Below are positions 12,425 to 39,610 of a stretch of 64,000 nucleotides of DNA, piece after piece. A program made the translations under genes and the position numbers. The stretch is taken from contig JAXRKP010000004.1 in assembly GCA_037039925.1 (NCBI GenBank), positions 693,770 through 757,769 of the forward strand. Direction: 5' to 3'. This DNA comes from Doris montereyensis. Its lineage: Eukaryota; Mollusca; Gastropoda; Nudibranchia; Dorididae. Every line of letters starts with the position of its first letter. The first letter of the stretch is position 1. The notes beneath the pieces were generated by a model, which did not search any database, was not told the DNA's origin, and was given only the letters and a program-made list of their open reading frames with translations.

Positions 12425-12672
12425 ATTTTGGCCAAGAGATCTTTAACGTGTACAGTGCTGTGACCTGCACACGGGACCTCCTTATACCGTCTGTATCCGA
12501 TGTGACTAGGTGTCGATCCACCTACCTGGACCCGGGGGGGGGGGGGGGGATAGATTTTGCTGGAAAAACTCGAGAAAATATTTCAACCGTTGGCGGGGCT
12601 CGAACCCACTACCTTTTGGTTGAGAGGCCGACACCTTGCCTCTGGACTACCGAGTCGCCAACTCATTTGGGA
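12425..12672 (-). mobile_element. tRNA-derived SINE (family C)
   Basis: Read on the - strand, a tRNA-like head at 12667-12597 carries an A-box-like GGCGACTCGGTAG and a B box GGGTTCGAGCCC. A spacer with a C/G homopolymer (G13 on the + strand near 12535-12549) follows, then a body with GGTCCCGTGTGCAGG and CACGTTAAAGATCTCTTGGCC. From general knowledge, an 'ACGTTAAAGATCCCTTGGCC' / 'GAGGTCCCGTG' module is common in molluscan SINE-like repeats. The 3' end GATCACCTTAGTTGGCGG resembles the start of family B next door. Confidence 0.65.
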
Positions 12673-12782
12673 CCAAAGAGTCAGCACATAGAGATGGGCT
12701 TCCATACATAATAATAAATATATGTTACAGAAATGCCTCTCACTGCAAGCGGAACGAGGGTCCCGTTTGCCGAATAGATCGG

Positions 12783-13150
12783 CTCTCAACGGAGGCCGTA
12801 CTGTAGTGTTTGTGAGCTTGCAACCATGACGGCACTGATTCAAACCCCACGGCTGGCTGGAACGGGTGGGTTTTTTCCCGCACTCATGTACCCTTAGTTA
12901 GGAAAGATACTCCACTCTACTGTCCTTACTTGACTCATGCGTGAATGAGAACCCAGCTATAAGTAGAGAAAGGTTTTGTCAGAGTGTTAGTACGAAGCGA
13001 TTAACAAGCAAGTGTACTGTATGCCCCCCAAGGAGTTGAGAAAGACTTAGAATGAAATGACATGCTGGGGGGGGGGGTAAGTGGTATACAGTCGGTGAGC
13101 CTGCACTTGTGCGAGGATAGGGACTATAAATCCATCTTTATCTTTCATTT
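12783..13150 (+). mobile_element. SINE-like element (family D)
   Basis: It has a tRNA-like region with a B-box-like GATTCAAACCCC near 12838. A body follows: GGGTTTTTTCCCGCACTCAT, TTACTTGACTCATGCGTGAA, TGAGAACCCAGCTATAAGTA and AGGTTTTGTCAGAGTGTTAG. The end is GGTGAGCCTGCACTTGTGCG then ATAAATCCATCTTTATCTTT. The central body recurs, inverted, at 42015-42165, which supports a true mobile family. Family D's TGACTCATGCGTGAATGAGA block is a diverged version of the CGACCCAGGTGCGAATGGGT block of family A. Confidence 0.6.
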
Positions 13151-18779
<5,629 letters not shown>

Positions 18780-18780
<1 letters not shown>

Positions 18781-21190
18781 TCTGGTTGACGATGTAGATC
18801 TAGATCTAGATTTAGTTTAATTTTAAAATTTACAATAAATTATAATACAGGCCTTTCAATTTCAGACACTTAATTTTGTCACAATATATATAAATAACAT
18901 AACATGTTGCATGATTGTAGCACTGATGTTTTGTAAACAAAATGTTTTACACCAAATAGTCTATCTAGATCTAGCTCACTAAACTTTGATTTTTCTTTCA
19001 AGATCACATTTATTAAAATTATATTTATTTATAATATTATTACATCTAGATCTAGATGCATTATAATCTCTTTTAAACTATGAGAATGACACCTGAGCTA
19101 GATCCAGAATTTAATCTAGATTTACAGAATCTTTATAGCTCTAGATTTGTATTTAAATCTAAATTCTGTGTGTATGTAAGCTATTCTAGTGTAGTATTAT
19201 CTCCAGAGACAATATCTAGAGCTTTCGAGAAATCAGAAGTTGAGATCTTCATTCAGTATTGAGTTGAGTCCGCTACTAGTATTAGACAACCATAACAAAA
19301 ATTTAGATCTAAAGATCTAGAATTGATCTTTACAACTAAAAAAAGACAGCAATTTACTAGATTCTTGAGCTAGAATTCCTTTCAGTAGGTCAGTAGGTTC
19401 TACTAGATCTAGATCTAATAATTAGCTTCTTTGGCCTAAGACTATGCCAGTCAAACGTTCAAGACAAAACGGTTGTGTTGCAACATTGAAGGCCATATAG
19501 GATCATACACTATTAGGCCTAGATCTAGGTATAACGGGATGTACAGTATAACAAAGTGATTATCATAGCTATCACTATTATAATGTATCACTATCACTTA
19601 CGCCACGGAAGAAAAAAAAGATTTGAGTAAATGAGTAATGAGTCGTGTCTGAGACCAAAAATACCGGGTGGCCTACCAAATGAGAATTTTTTTAGAACTA
19701 AATCTCATAACTCACCAGTGTTATCACAAGCCTCAATGTAAGAAGTGAATTATTGCCTCGTTTCCCTCAGATTATGTCTATTGTACTATCTACAGTTGAT
19801 AACCAAACACACCGGTCCGTTAGGCCCTTGAATGTGTCAACAGTGAATGACCAGGGCGAGTAACAAGGGCTAAAGGGTGAATGCTTTCATCCAGCGGTTT
19901 CGATTTTCCACTACACAGAAAACTATTTACACAATTATAGTGTTTTTAAAAGTATGGCTTTATAAATGGATACTCTTCTGCTATTGTCAGAGAATTTATT
20001 TTTTACGCATCTTCGTTGTAATAGTACACCGGATGTATACATACTCGTACAATTACTTCGTCATTCATGCCTAACGACCCGGTGATGCTCAAAATCGCTG
20101 CGTCCTATAATAACGCCCTCTATGTTTATAAATCTAATTGGGTAATTATCAATACGTGTAATATGCTCTGTAAGTCTAGGTCTGGAGATACTCTAATGTA
20201 TACGAGAGAGCACAAGGCCATAGTCCGTCATAAACTTGATTTAAATCAAATATAATCTAGATTTAGAATCTAGATCATGTACACGCTCTTGTGACTACAC
20301 TTACTATACTGTACTTAGTTCACTTACACAGTTGAATAGGAGTACACTTTCAGCTGAGTTAAGATCTAGGCAGTGCTGTTCTGTTCAGTACAGTAACTTG
20401 AGAAACACTTACACTGCCCCAATAGTAGCATTCGATCTAGTCAGTAGGTGATACACTGAACTTTAGTTATGTAGAATCTAGATTAAAAATAAACAACAAT
20501 GTAGTAATGCCTCTAATGGGACACCAATCGTTTACTCCTTCGTTAGAAGATCTATTTAATTTAGGATTACCATAATCGGTTGATTTTCACTTCCCTTGGG
20601 TGAGCGAAATTTCGTGATAAGTGAACGTAAAAGATAATAACTCAAACTATCTTCGGATAGATCTAGCATGAAATCCAATTTCCATTGAAATAGAAAACGA
20701 CATTTTTTTTAGACACGATGAATAATCCATCAGATCTAGAGTGGTGTAATTTGAACACGGCTATAACATCACCACAGCTAGTCAGTTCTGTCTGATGTGT
20801 CTGTTAACAGTTCTCTTGATGTCAATAAAAATTCTCTTTATTTCAATAACAGCTCTCATTTCAATCAAGATAAATGTTGTTTGCTTTATAATAACTAGCA
20901 AGAATCTGTTGTGATCATATTTTGTCTTCAAATGGGTGGTTGTTTTGCTGTTAAATGTAGCTAAGCTGATGTTACAATGGCCATGATGATGTCATATGGG
21001 AAATTCGGTATGTTCCTTGTCATCAACCAATCAAAATGCACAGTTTATACAAATGGAGAGATATCTTCCAGTGCCATAGGATGATTTATTGATGCAAAAT
21101 AGGTTCCTTTATTTACATGACCTCTAATTTTGGTCCTTAGGTAGCCTTACAGACGTTAGACCACTCTAGATCTATCAAGTTGAAGCTAAA
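18780..21190. repeat. cluster of CTAGATCTAG palindromes in AT-rich DNA
   Basis: The AGATCTAGA/CTAGATCTAG palindrome and variants recur at about 18796, 18962, 19045, 19305, 19403, 19518, 20262, 20470, 20656, 20732 and 21165, in otherwise non-repetitive DNA. A second small cluster is at 62078-62240 and single sites occur elsewhere (24008, 26999). The spacing is irregular, so it is not a tandem satellite. No coding region is supported in this stretch; the ORFs at 19080, 19877 and 20067 are unremarkable. Confidence 0.6.
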
Positions 21191-24067
21191 AACTTGGTAC
21201 AGCGGCCATTCTGTTCTTTGTGTCTTTAGTCAGATGCTATAAATTTATAAAATACAAATGTGGATCTTTCCAAGAACCTTGGCAGGGGGGGGGGTAATCT
21301 TTAAGGATTGTGATTGATTATACGAAGGGTAAATCTGTATTAAACAGCATCAGATGTAGTACAGTCTCTCTTTTAGCATCGCAGGATCTGTTCCCTTGTC
21401 TTTCCATGATGCTATCCCTAGTGTGACAATATCCATTTCAATCATTAAGTGTGTTGTTTTGGTTTTTTAGTTTTTAATTGATTTTCTTTCTTTTTTCTAA
21501 GGAAAGTTACCGGAAAGAAGAAAAGAGACCAATGATAGACGGTGTGTTATTTCTGGGCTGTCGCCTGGTTTTTGTTTTTATAAACCTGTCCAATTGTACG
21601 TTATAAACTAAATCAGTTAATCATCACTCCCTTCTTCCCCCAATTAAGAGCTGACTATGTTAAGCACACCTAAGATTCACAATAAAAAATCCACATCTGA
21701 CCAGCCCTGCTTTCCTTGGCCCTAGGCTGCGCAAGAGTCTAGGGGGAATGGCTAGTTTTGTCTGCTGTCTTAAAGAGATATATATATGTGTGAATTAAAC
21801 TGTCTTCTCTTGCAAGGGTTGTCTAACTTGGGTTATCTGGCCTTTGCTGTGAAGTCCAGAAAATTGATGTGATATCAGCCATAAAAATGCGCAACGTGTA
21901 CCAAATATTCTTTGGTCGCATGAAACACTTTGTTTTTACGTCAAATTTAGCCCCTGAATTGCGTAGTATTCTTCTCATCATAACAAGGCCCTGTGATGTT
22001 AAGCGAAACATCCACGACACTATCCAGTTTTTGTATGTATAGAAAACAATTTTTTACAGCCGCGTAACGTTGTCATAACCGAAGCGTTTCGATATCCACT
22101 GTGCCGTTAAGTGGCAGTGACTGAATTATGCAATATATAACCAAATGTCAATCACTCCTGATTCAATGATTGGTCTCAGTCAGGTCACATGGTCCATTCA
22201 AACTCCTCTTGTTCCATTAAACTGCCATGTCAGGTTTGTTCTCTCTCTGTCTGTCTGTCACTCTCTCAGTCTCTGTCTGTCTGTCTCTCTTTCTCTTTTT
22301 CTCTCACTGTCTCACTCTAGCTCTCTCTCACTCTCATCCAATTTCTATCTCTCTCTCTGTCTCTCTGTCCAGTGTCTCTCTCTTACTCCAGTCTGTTGTG
22401 TGTGTCTCTCTGCCTCTTTCTGTGTCTGTCTCTGTCTGTCTCATAGGAACATCTGGCTCCATATGATTCTTGCATAATTAATGACATCTTTCTTTTAAAG
22501 TATGTAAGAGAGAGAGACAGTTCTGGACAGAAATGAACTGTATCATAGCGCTCTGTACCCTATAAAATGCATTAGGCTTTCATTACTAGTACGCATTTCG
22601 GAAGTTAAACTCCATCGCGCTTGTGCTCATCTTCTTCTCTCTTTTGACTAGTGCCTCAGGTTTCTTGCTTACTCACAATTTACATCGTTAAATTGTATGG
22701 CTTAAGTAGTGCTAGGAAAGTCAAGTCAGGTGGCTTTGATGTGCCATCGGCGGACTGGTTACACTATCTCGAACAGTTGAATGTTTGATTTATCAAAGTA
22801 TAAACTCTTTTTATTGTGGTAAGTTGTTCCAATATTAGGTTTTCAGATCTGGAATCCCGGATCATCGGGTACAAATAAAGAAGGAAAATATATCCCCAGC
22901 CCATCTATTCGGATTATCGAAATATCTGGATTATCGGTCACGACTATCAAGACGTGATTGTCTATTTATAAATGGTCATTGCATTTCACTTTGATCATCG
23001 AAAGCAGTTACATCACAGTGGAAGGCTGTCAGAATACGTTAACGAGCCAGGAAATTCGGACGAAAAGGCTAAAGTGCCTACTATTTAGTTTTTAAGAGTC
23101 CGAATGCACTCATTTGTTTCACCTTGAAAAGATAAGAATGATGATACCAAATTTGACCTAGAAATATAACAAAGATATTTAAACTTTACAGACTCAAAGA
23201 AAAATTACACCTAAGTTATATTTTCTCATGATATCGTTATTTCTGATCTGATTTTGTTAAGACTTTGACTGATTTTATTCTCTTTGAAAATAGAATTCAT
23301 TACATTATACCTCTTGTTTAACTCAACAAACATCATTTAGGTTCGATTACGCCTTTGAGTACTAACTAGTGAAGAGATGTGAATTTTCTTGATACTTTTC
23401 CCAAGACTGCAGATATAGATATGGGTCTAGAATTAATTGATTTGATTGATTGAAAATATTTGTAACAAATTTGTAATGAATTAGATCTCTATGTGAATCT
23501 GAATCTCTCTGAATAGTACATTGTAGAAACCAGTATTGGTGTAATAACAATGGACAGTTTATAGACGTGACAGTCTTTCTCTGAAAATTTTGATCGATGT
23601 TGAGTTGATGATCATCGAGATGATTCCAGTCAATGATGGTACTATTGGTACGGATGAAGAAAGAGTTTATGTAGTTGTTTGTATGTGATGGTGGCATTGT
23701 ATAGCAATTTGTGTTGTTTGTGACGTACAGCTCAATTATATTATTCGTTATGTGGTCTTCAAATTTTCGTGGATTGATGATGTGCTTAGGACGTTTTGTG
23801 ATTAAGAATTTCAGAATATGTGTAAAAAGAAAATCAATTTGAGCCTTCTTTACAGAAAATTGAGATATTTTATTATATCATATATCCCGCTTTGAATACT
23901 TTGTTAGTGCAGCTGAGAGAGCTTTTTGTTTTCTTACTTTAAATCTATTTGTATTATTATTTATTTCTTCTCATCAGACAAAACCTGTGAAAAAAGATCA
24001 TCCTTGCCAGATCTAGATGATGCCGAGTATAATTTCATTGTGAAAGGGTCTATCATTTCATTTCAAC
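21191..24067. other. region upstream of ZDHHC6, probable 5' UTR/promoter not resolved
   Basis: This contains the CT/TCTG tract (listed separately) and otherwise AT-rich DNA. Immediately before the start codon, a pyrimidine-rich TTATTTCTTCTCATCAG ending at 23977 looks like a 3' splice site, so a non-coding 5' exon farther upstream is plausible. I cannot fix the transcription start. Slightly CpG-richer patches lie near 22060-22100 and 22590-22625. Confidence 0.35.
22235..22445. repeat. imperfect (CT)n / (TCTG)n tract
   Basis: A pyrimidine-rich interrupted CT, CTGT and CTCA microsatellite. The Ser/Leu/Cys-rich ORFs at 22145-22477 derive from it. Confidence 0.85.
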
Positions 24068-34372
<10,305 letters not shown>

Positions 34373-37300
34373 CTAATTTATTTTGGTTTTTTTTTTTATT
34401 GGTTTGTTTTGTGTTTGTTTTTTCTTTTCATTGGGAGGGAGTGAGGGTTGTTTGTAATCGATCAATTGAAAATATCATCAAGAGTGAAATGTTGGTTATC
34501 ATGTCTTATTCATTTGTCTATTTCTGTTTTTATTTGTCTGAAATTAGTCTCCAAAGTATCTCTTTTAATGACTGTTGTGTTGAGGGATAAATTATATATG
34601 AAATATGATTAAATGTCCCATTGGTGTTGTTGGGTGTTCCTTTGTGGTTTTTTGTGTTTTTTTCTTTTGGGATTTATCTTTGTTTGTTTTGGTTTTTTAG
34701 AACTTTCCCCAAGATGCAGAGATACCATACTTAAAAATGGATGACAAGAGGTACTTTAATCAGATATTTTCTTAGCCATTATATTACCAGTAATTTTTAT
34801 CTTGTTTTAGATTTTTTTATGAGAAGCTTTTTATCACTATTCTTTTTCTTTTTTGATGTTTTAGATTCATATTAGCAATCTACTGATAATATGTACTGAT
34901 ATAAATTTCATTAAACACCCATATTGAATTATAGTGTATTATGTGTGAGACATATTCTATTCTGTGGCCTTTTTCTCACTCATTATTTCTTTTTTGAAGT
35001 GCAACCTCTTGATAAATTATATATATATACATATATGTCGATGGCGTCGGGGGCACAAACCGGCCAAGTACGAAATTTCCAATTTTTAAAATAGCTATTC
35101 ATCTTAACAGGAACTAAACCTACTCTGTGTAAAAATAGCAGAAGACATATCTTAAAGAAAAGCTTCAAAATCACGTTTTATTAAACTGCTGAGTTGAGCT
35201 TTTATTTTTCATATCGGCTCAAAACAGCCAAGTCAGTTTTCAACTCATTGGGTCGGTCACGGTACAAATGCCTGAGCGCTCCAATTTCTTATGTCTCAAA
35301 ATGACCATGTCCAAGAAGTTAAATTAATGTCATGTATAAAAATAATTAGCCCGTTGGAACAAACATCCCATCATCTCATGTGTGCAAAATGTTCTGATTT
35401 AAAACCGATTTTCAAGAGAATTATTCACTTTCTTTTTGTCTCTCCTGTAAAATTAGTGTTTTTCAACTTAGCCTGTCTGTGTCTGACACCATCGATATAT
35501 ATTACAGTATATCTATTGATTGATCCGTTTATGTGTTTGTCTTTTTTGTTAACAAATACCCAACAAAATAAGATGTGATTTTATGTTTGTCCTAATACTT
35601 GTGTGCTTTCCAAGTTTGCTTTTAAAAAAAATATTCTATACTGAACCATTTCCACCGTAGAAGTGATCTCAGGGGTCTGATAGCATTGTTGACACTTTGG
35701 TGACCAGCTCAACCATTTCTCCATCTTTTCTCCAAATATCATTTACCCAGTTTGCATACTTACAGAGATGTATTGTTATTTTTCAACTTTACCCATTTTT
35801 GCCCACTTTATTACCAAACCCTTGGCAATGGGGATACCACAGGGTCTCATAGTCATAGTGTCATAGAGCTTGGCAATCAGTGTTTATATACAGGTAGTAC
35901 AAACATTTTAATGTTAAGCATCCAGAGGATTTATAACCATGGATGCTCTGAGTTTTCTTTTCATCTCTGATGAAGACTGGATGATATCCAGCATTCCTAG
36001 GGCCAAGTGTTGTTTTTTAATTTGCACAGCAAAGAAAAATTTAAAAAAAAAAATCAAAAAAAAATCAGGCAAATATATATTTATATATTATATGCATGCC
36101 TCTAGGTGAAAATATATTACTGTTGGGTTTGTTTGAAAGTCGTTTTTATTGTTTTAAATGATGTCTCATAAGTGCTTAAAGACCTTATCTTCATGAGAGT
36201 TGTTATTGTTTGTCATTTTGTCTTTCCCATATATTTATGTAAAAAGTGAGCGTTGTATGGTTTTTTTCCCACATATGCTCTCAAATTTATATTCTACTTT
36301 GCTGAATTCTAACAATTTAACATAACTGTAACTATAATATGCCACAATATTAATTGCTTATAAAACATTTGTCCCCCAAGCATTAGCCATGATACTTCTG
36401 TGCATAAAGGAAAGAAAGTTTTTGAATATCTGTTTGTGTGCATTCCCCATGCCTTTTATTCAATGACATTCTGTGATGTGTCATTAGTCAGGTTTTGTAT
36501 ACATGTAACTGTTGTGTCTTGATTTTTTTTTTTTGGGGGGGTGGGGTTAGTGTTGGGGGCTTGAGGAAGTTTTGTAGAGTTTGCATAAATTTGAGGGGTG
36601 AAGAGATCATTTTTAGGGAAACATTTTATGGATTCTTCAATTTCTTGATATTTGAAATTAGTACACTTTTATTCTTTATTCAGGAAAATTTAAGTGCATA
36701 AGATTTGGGGAAAATGTAATTTTTTATATGTATGTCACGAAATTGTAATAATAAAAAAATCTTTATTTACATTTACCTGATTTGCTAGGGATTTAATGAC
36801 AGATATCCATGTATTCCCTTATTTTCTCAATTTTTGCATAGCAAATAGATTTTATGTAAGTAATGACATTTTCAGTTACAAGTGTGCAGTTTTGAAATCT
36901 TTATTTTCTTTCAAATTTTAATATTGTTTGTGTGTCTCCTGAAGGAATATTTTTTATTTTGATGTGGTTATGATGAATGGATTAGTTGGGTTTTTTTATG
37001 CTGCTGTATTTTTGTTCCAATTTCTACCCATCGTTATGTCAGGGCCACAGTTAATTTCCGATTGCCATTGGTAAAGATCAAAATTTTCTCTGCTGAAAAT
37101 TGTTTGTTATTGTAAATTTGAGCATGGTTCACAATCACTCAAATCAGTAATCATTTTGTCAACTTGCTGCATTATTACATGTTGAGCGAAAATATCAAGC
37201 TGTGCAGATAGTGTATTCGTGACCCATCATAAAAGACATAGGATCTACAATGATCATGTTCAAATGTGCCATACACATGAGAATGAAAGTTGAAAGTATT

Positions 37301-39465
37301 GATGGTTTGCTAGCTAATGATTGCTAATTGTGTTCTCGTCTTTTAAATATGGCTTTCATGGCTTTAATTTAACATGCCTTTTGTTGTATGTTCCTCCCTT
37401 CAACTTCAACAGTGCCAAGGTTGCCAGGTTCAGAGGGTGGGTTTTTTAAATTCTTTCATGATTTTAATCTTTACCACATTTTTTTCTCACTATGGAATTT
37501 AGAATATAAATTTTCTTTCCTTTCAATTTCAACATCTCTTGTGCAGAGGCTAGAGAAATGAGTGTGCTTGAAACTTTATATTCATATGAGAGGAGAAGTG
37601 GATGTCTGTGAGTTGTGCCTTGCTTGCTGTGCAACAAGAAATATTTTGAGCTTGTGTACTATGAAATCTGGACTTTCTCTTTTATGTTTATATGTTTCAA
37701 ACTGTTTGTAAAGGAAAGGAGAAAAAGTCAGCAAAGCATAATCTCTAGCAGTAGCAGGTTTCTTTTTCTTATACTTTGACCAAAGTTTTAAAATGTAAAC
37801 GGCTTACATACCTGCTGCTCACCCAGTGAATCAATCTGATATTCAGCGGATAATAATTTTTTTTTTGTTTTAAAAGAGAAATGTTGCCATTTCAATATTC
37901 CTGATCCTCTCCAAATCTGAAGAAGAAAACCCAACCCTCCAAGCCAACTTTTGTATACATGTATATCTGTGTAGAAATAAGGATGCTCTAAAGATATTTG
38001 ACTGAGAATTGTTAACGTTAAGTTGGAAGTAAGTTTTAGTTTTCTCAATACATACACATATATCACGTTACTCTGAATAAAGAGAGTTCATGCAGTTGCA
38101 ATTTAAACAAAGCATTAGTAGTAAACAGGAAAACTTGATATGTCTTCAGAGTTTACATAATAATATAACTAATATATTTTAAACTTTTTTTTTTTTATCT
38201 GACCTCTTCATGACGTATTTTAAAGACTTATTTTACAGGATACTAATGCGTTTTAAGCCTTTATTTTAAAAGTACATTGCATCAATTGCCGGAAATCTAT
38301 TGAGTTGTAATTGAGCGATGCTGTGGAATGTCATATTGGCATAATAATATCTTTTCTCCCATTTGTTTTAATTTTTTTTTTACCAGAAGTGTTCCCCTCT
38401 TAAATGTTTTAAAAAATCTCATCCTATGTTCCTTTTTCTTTTATCTTTTTAGTGTGTAATTATAACCCTTGTTCTATTCTCCAGAAGAAATTTTGGTTTG
38501 TAAAATGCTTTTAATCAAAATGAGCATTTTGATACGCAAACTGTTCTCTAGCCTGATTATATAATGATATTTTCATTCTCTACAAATTAGAATAATAAGT
38601 TAAGACTAAGAACTATAATTCATAAAACACAATGACATGTGTAAAGATGTAGGATTTATATGAACCTCATTTTCAAAAGTTATGATACCGCATGCCTTAT
38701 TATTTACTATATACTTATCTTGATATTCACTTAATCACTAAAGAGTGCATTACTAAAGAGTGCATTCAAAGTGAAGCAAGCCATCATCATGAAAAATCAA
38801 ATAACATCTATAATAGAAGACAAACGCTAATGTTGTCTGACACAATAATTATTTCATTCTCCATTCCATTAAACAACTGGTTCATTTAGAACGACAAGCA
38901 TGCATAATAAATGTCCATTAGACATGTATGCCTCTTCTTGTAGACCATAAACACATTACATTTAATGTTCTTTGTAATAGACATTTGCTGTCAACTCCAG
39001 AAATACCATCCACAGTATCTGAAAAGAAAAAGACTAAAAATAGTCTCATATGCTGCTATTGTGATAGAAATGTTTACATGCCTTGATCAGATTGTTGATG
39101 GTGTTGTATGTATAGCCTTATTGACATTGTCTCCTCAAAAGCTGTATGATATCATACTCTGCCATTTTAAAATGACTGAAAGTGTGATAATAAGTAATAT
39201 AATGGTAATATTTATGGATTTGCAACAAGATGGCAGTAGTTTTGAAAGTCATTTTTGTGAAGAATGTTGATTACCATTGGCTGGTTAAATAAACGTGCCA
39301 GCGACAATGAAATGAACAAACTTGCCTTGTATCTTGTCCACTTTTAAAACCACTGACTATGTACTGTACAACATTTGTATCTAATAAAATATCTATTTTT
39401 CCACTCTATAAGGGTATCATGTTTATTTGGAGATATAGCATATTGCTTATTTTTAACACTTGTAA
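34373..39465 (+). other. ZDHHC6 3' UTR / downstream region
   Basis: T-rich non-coding DNA follows the TAA at 34370-34372. The first canonical AATAAA I find on the + strand is at 36750-36755; others are near 38076 and 39287. A long 3' UTR is possible but I cannot choose the poly(A) site. No further exon is recognised, and the ORF at 38965-39270 has no similarity I can name. Confidence 0.4.
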
Positions 39466-39610
39466 GGCTAACGTGCCGGCTGACCTCAATATCGGTCAAT
39501 AATCTCAGTCCGCTGTGTACGAGGCTTCCGCACGTGGCACCAATAGTTTTCTGCGTCCCGCTGACGAGGCTGCAGCGCTTGACCACCTGTGATTATTGCG
39601 ATTGGTTTTT
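39466..39610. promoter_or_regulatory. CpG-dense island with E-box and CCAAT motifs (candidate promoter)
   Basis: About twelve CpGs fall in roughly 140 bp, inside DNA that is otherwise AT-rich and CpG-poor. The patch contains a CACGTG E-box (about 39532), ACCAATAG and GATTGG (CCAAT-type). No coding exon is recognised on either side, so it could be a promoter for a non-coding or remote transcript, or a relic of a mobile element. Confidence 0.25.

Noticed and set aside
12583..12672. Possible functional tRNA gene on the - strand
   Set aside because: A and B boxes are present but acceptor and anticodon stems do not pair well and the head continues into a SINE body, so it is a tRNA-derived SINE head. 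The same holds for 46285-46350 and 11335-11405.
38965..39270. 101-codon ORF downstream of ZDHHC6 as a separate gene
   Set aside because: No recognisable domain, AT-rich codons, located in the probable 3' UTR/downstream region.
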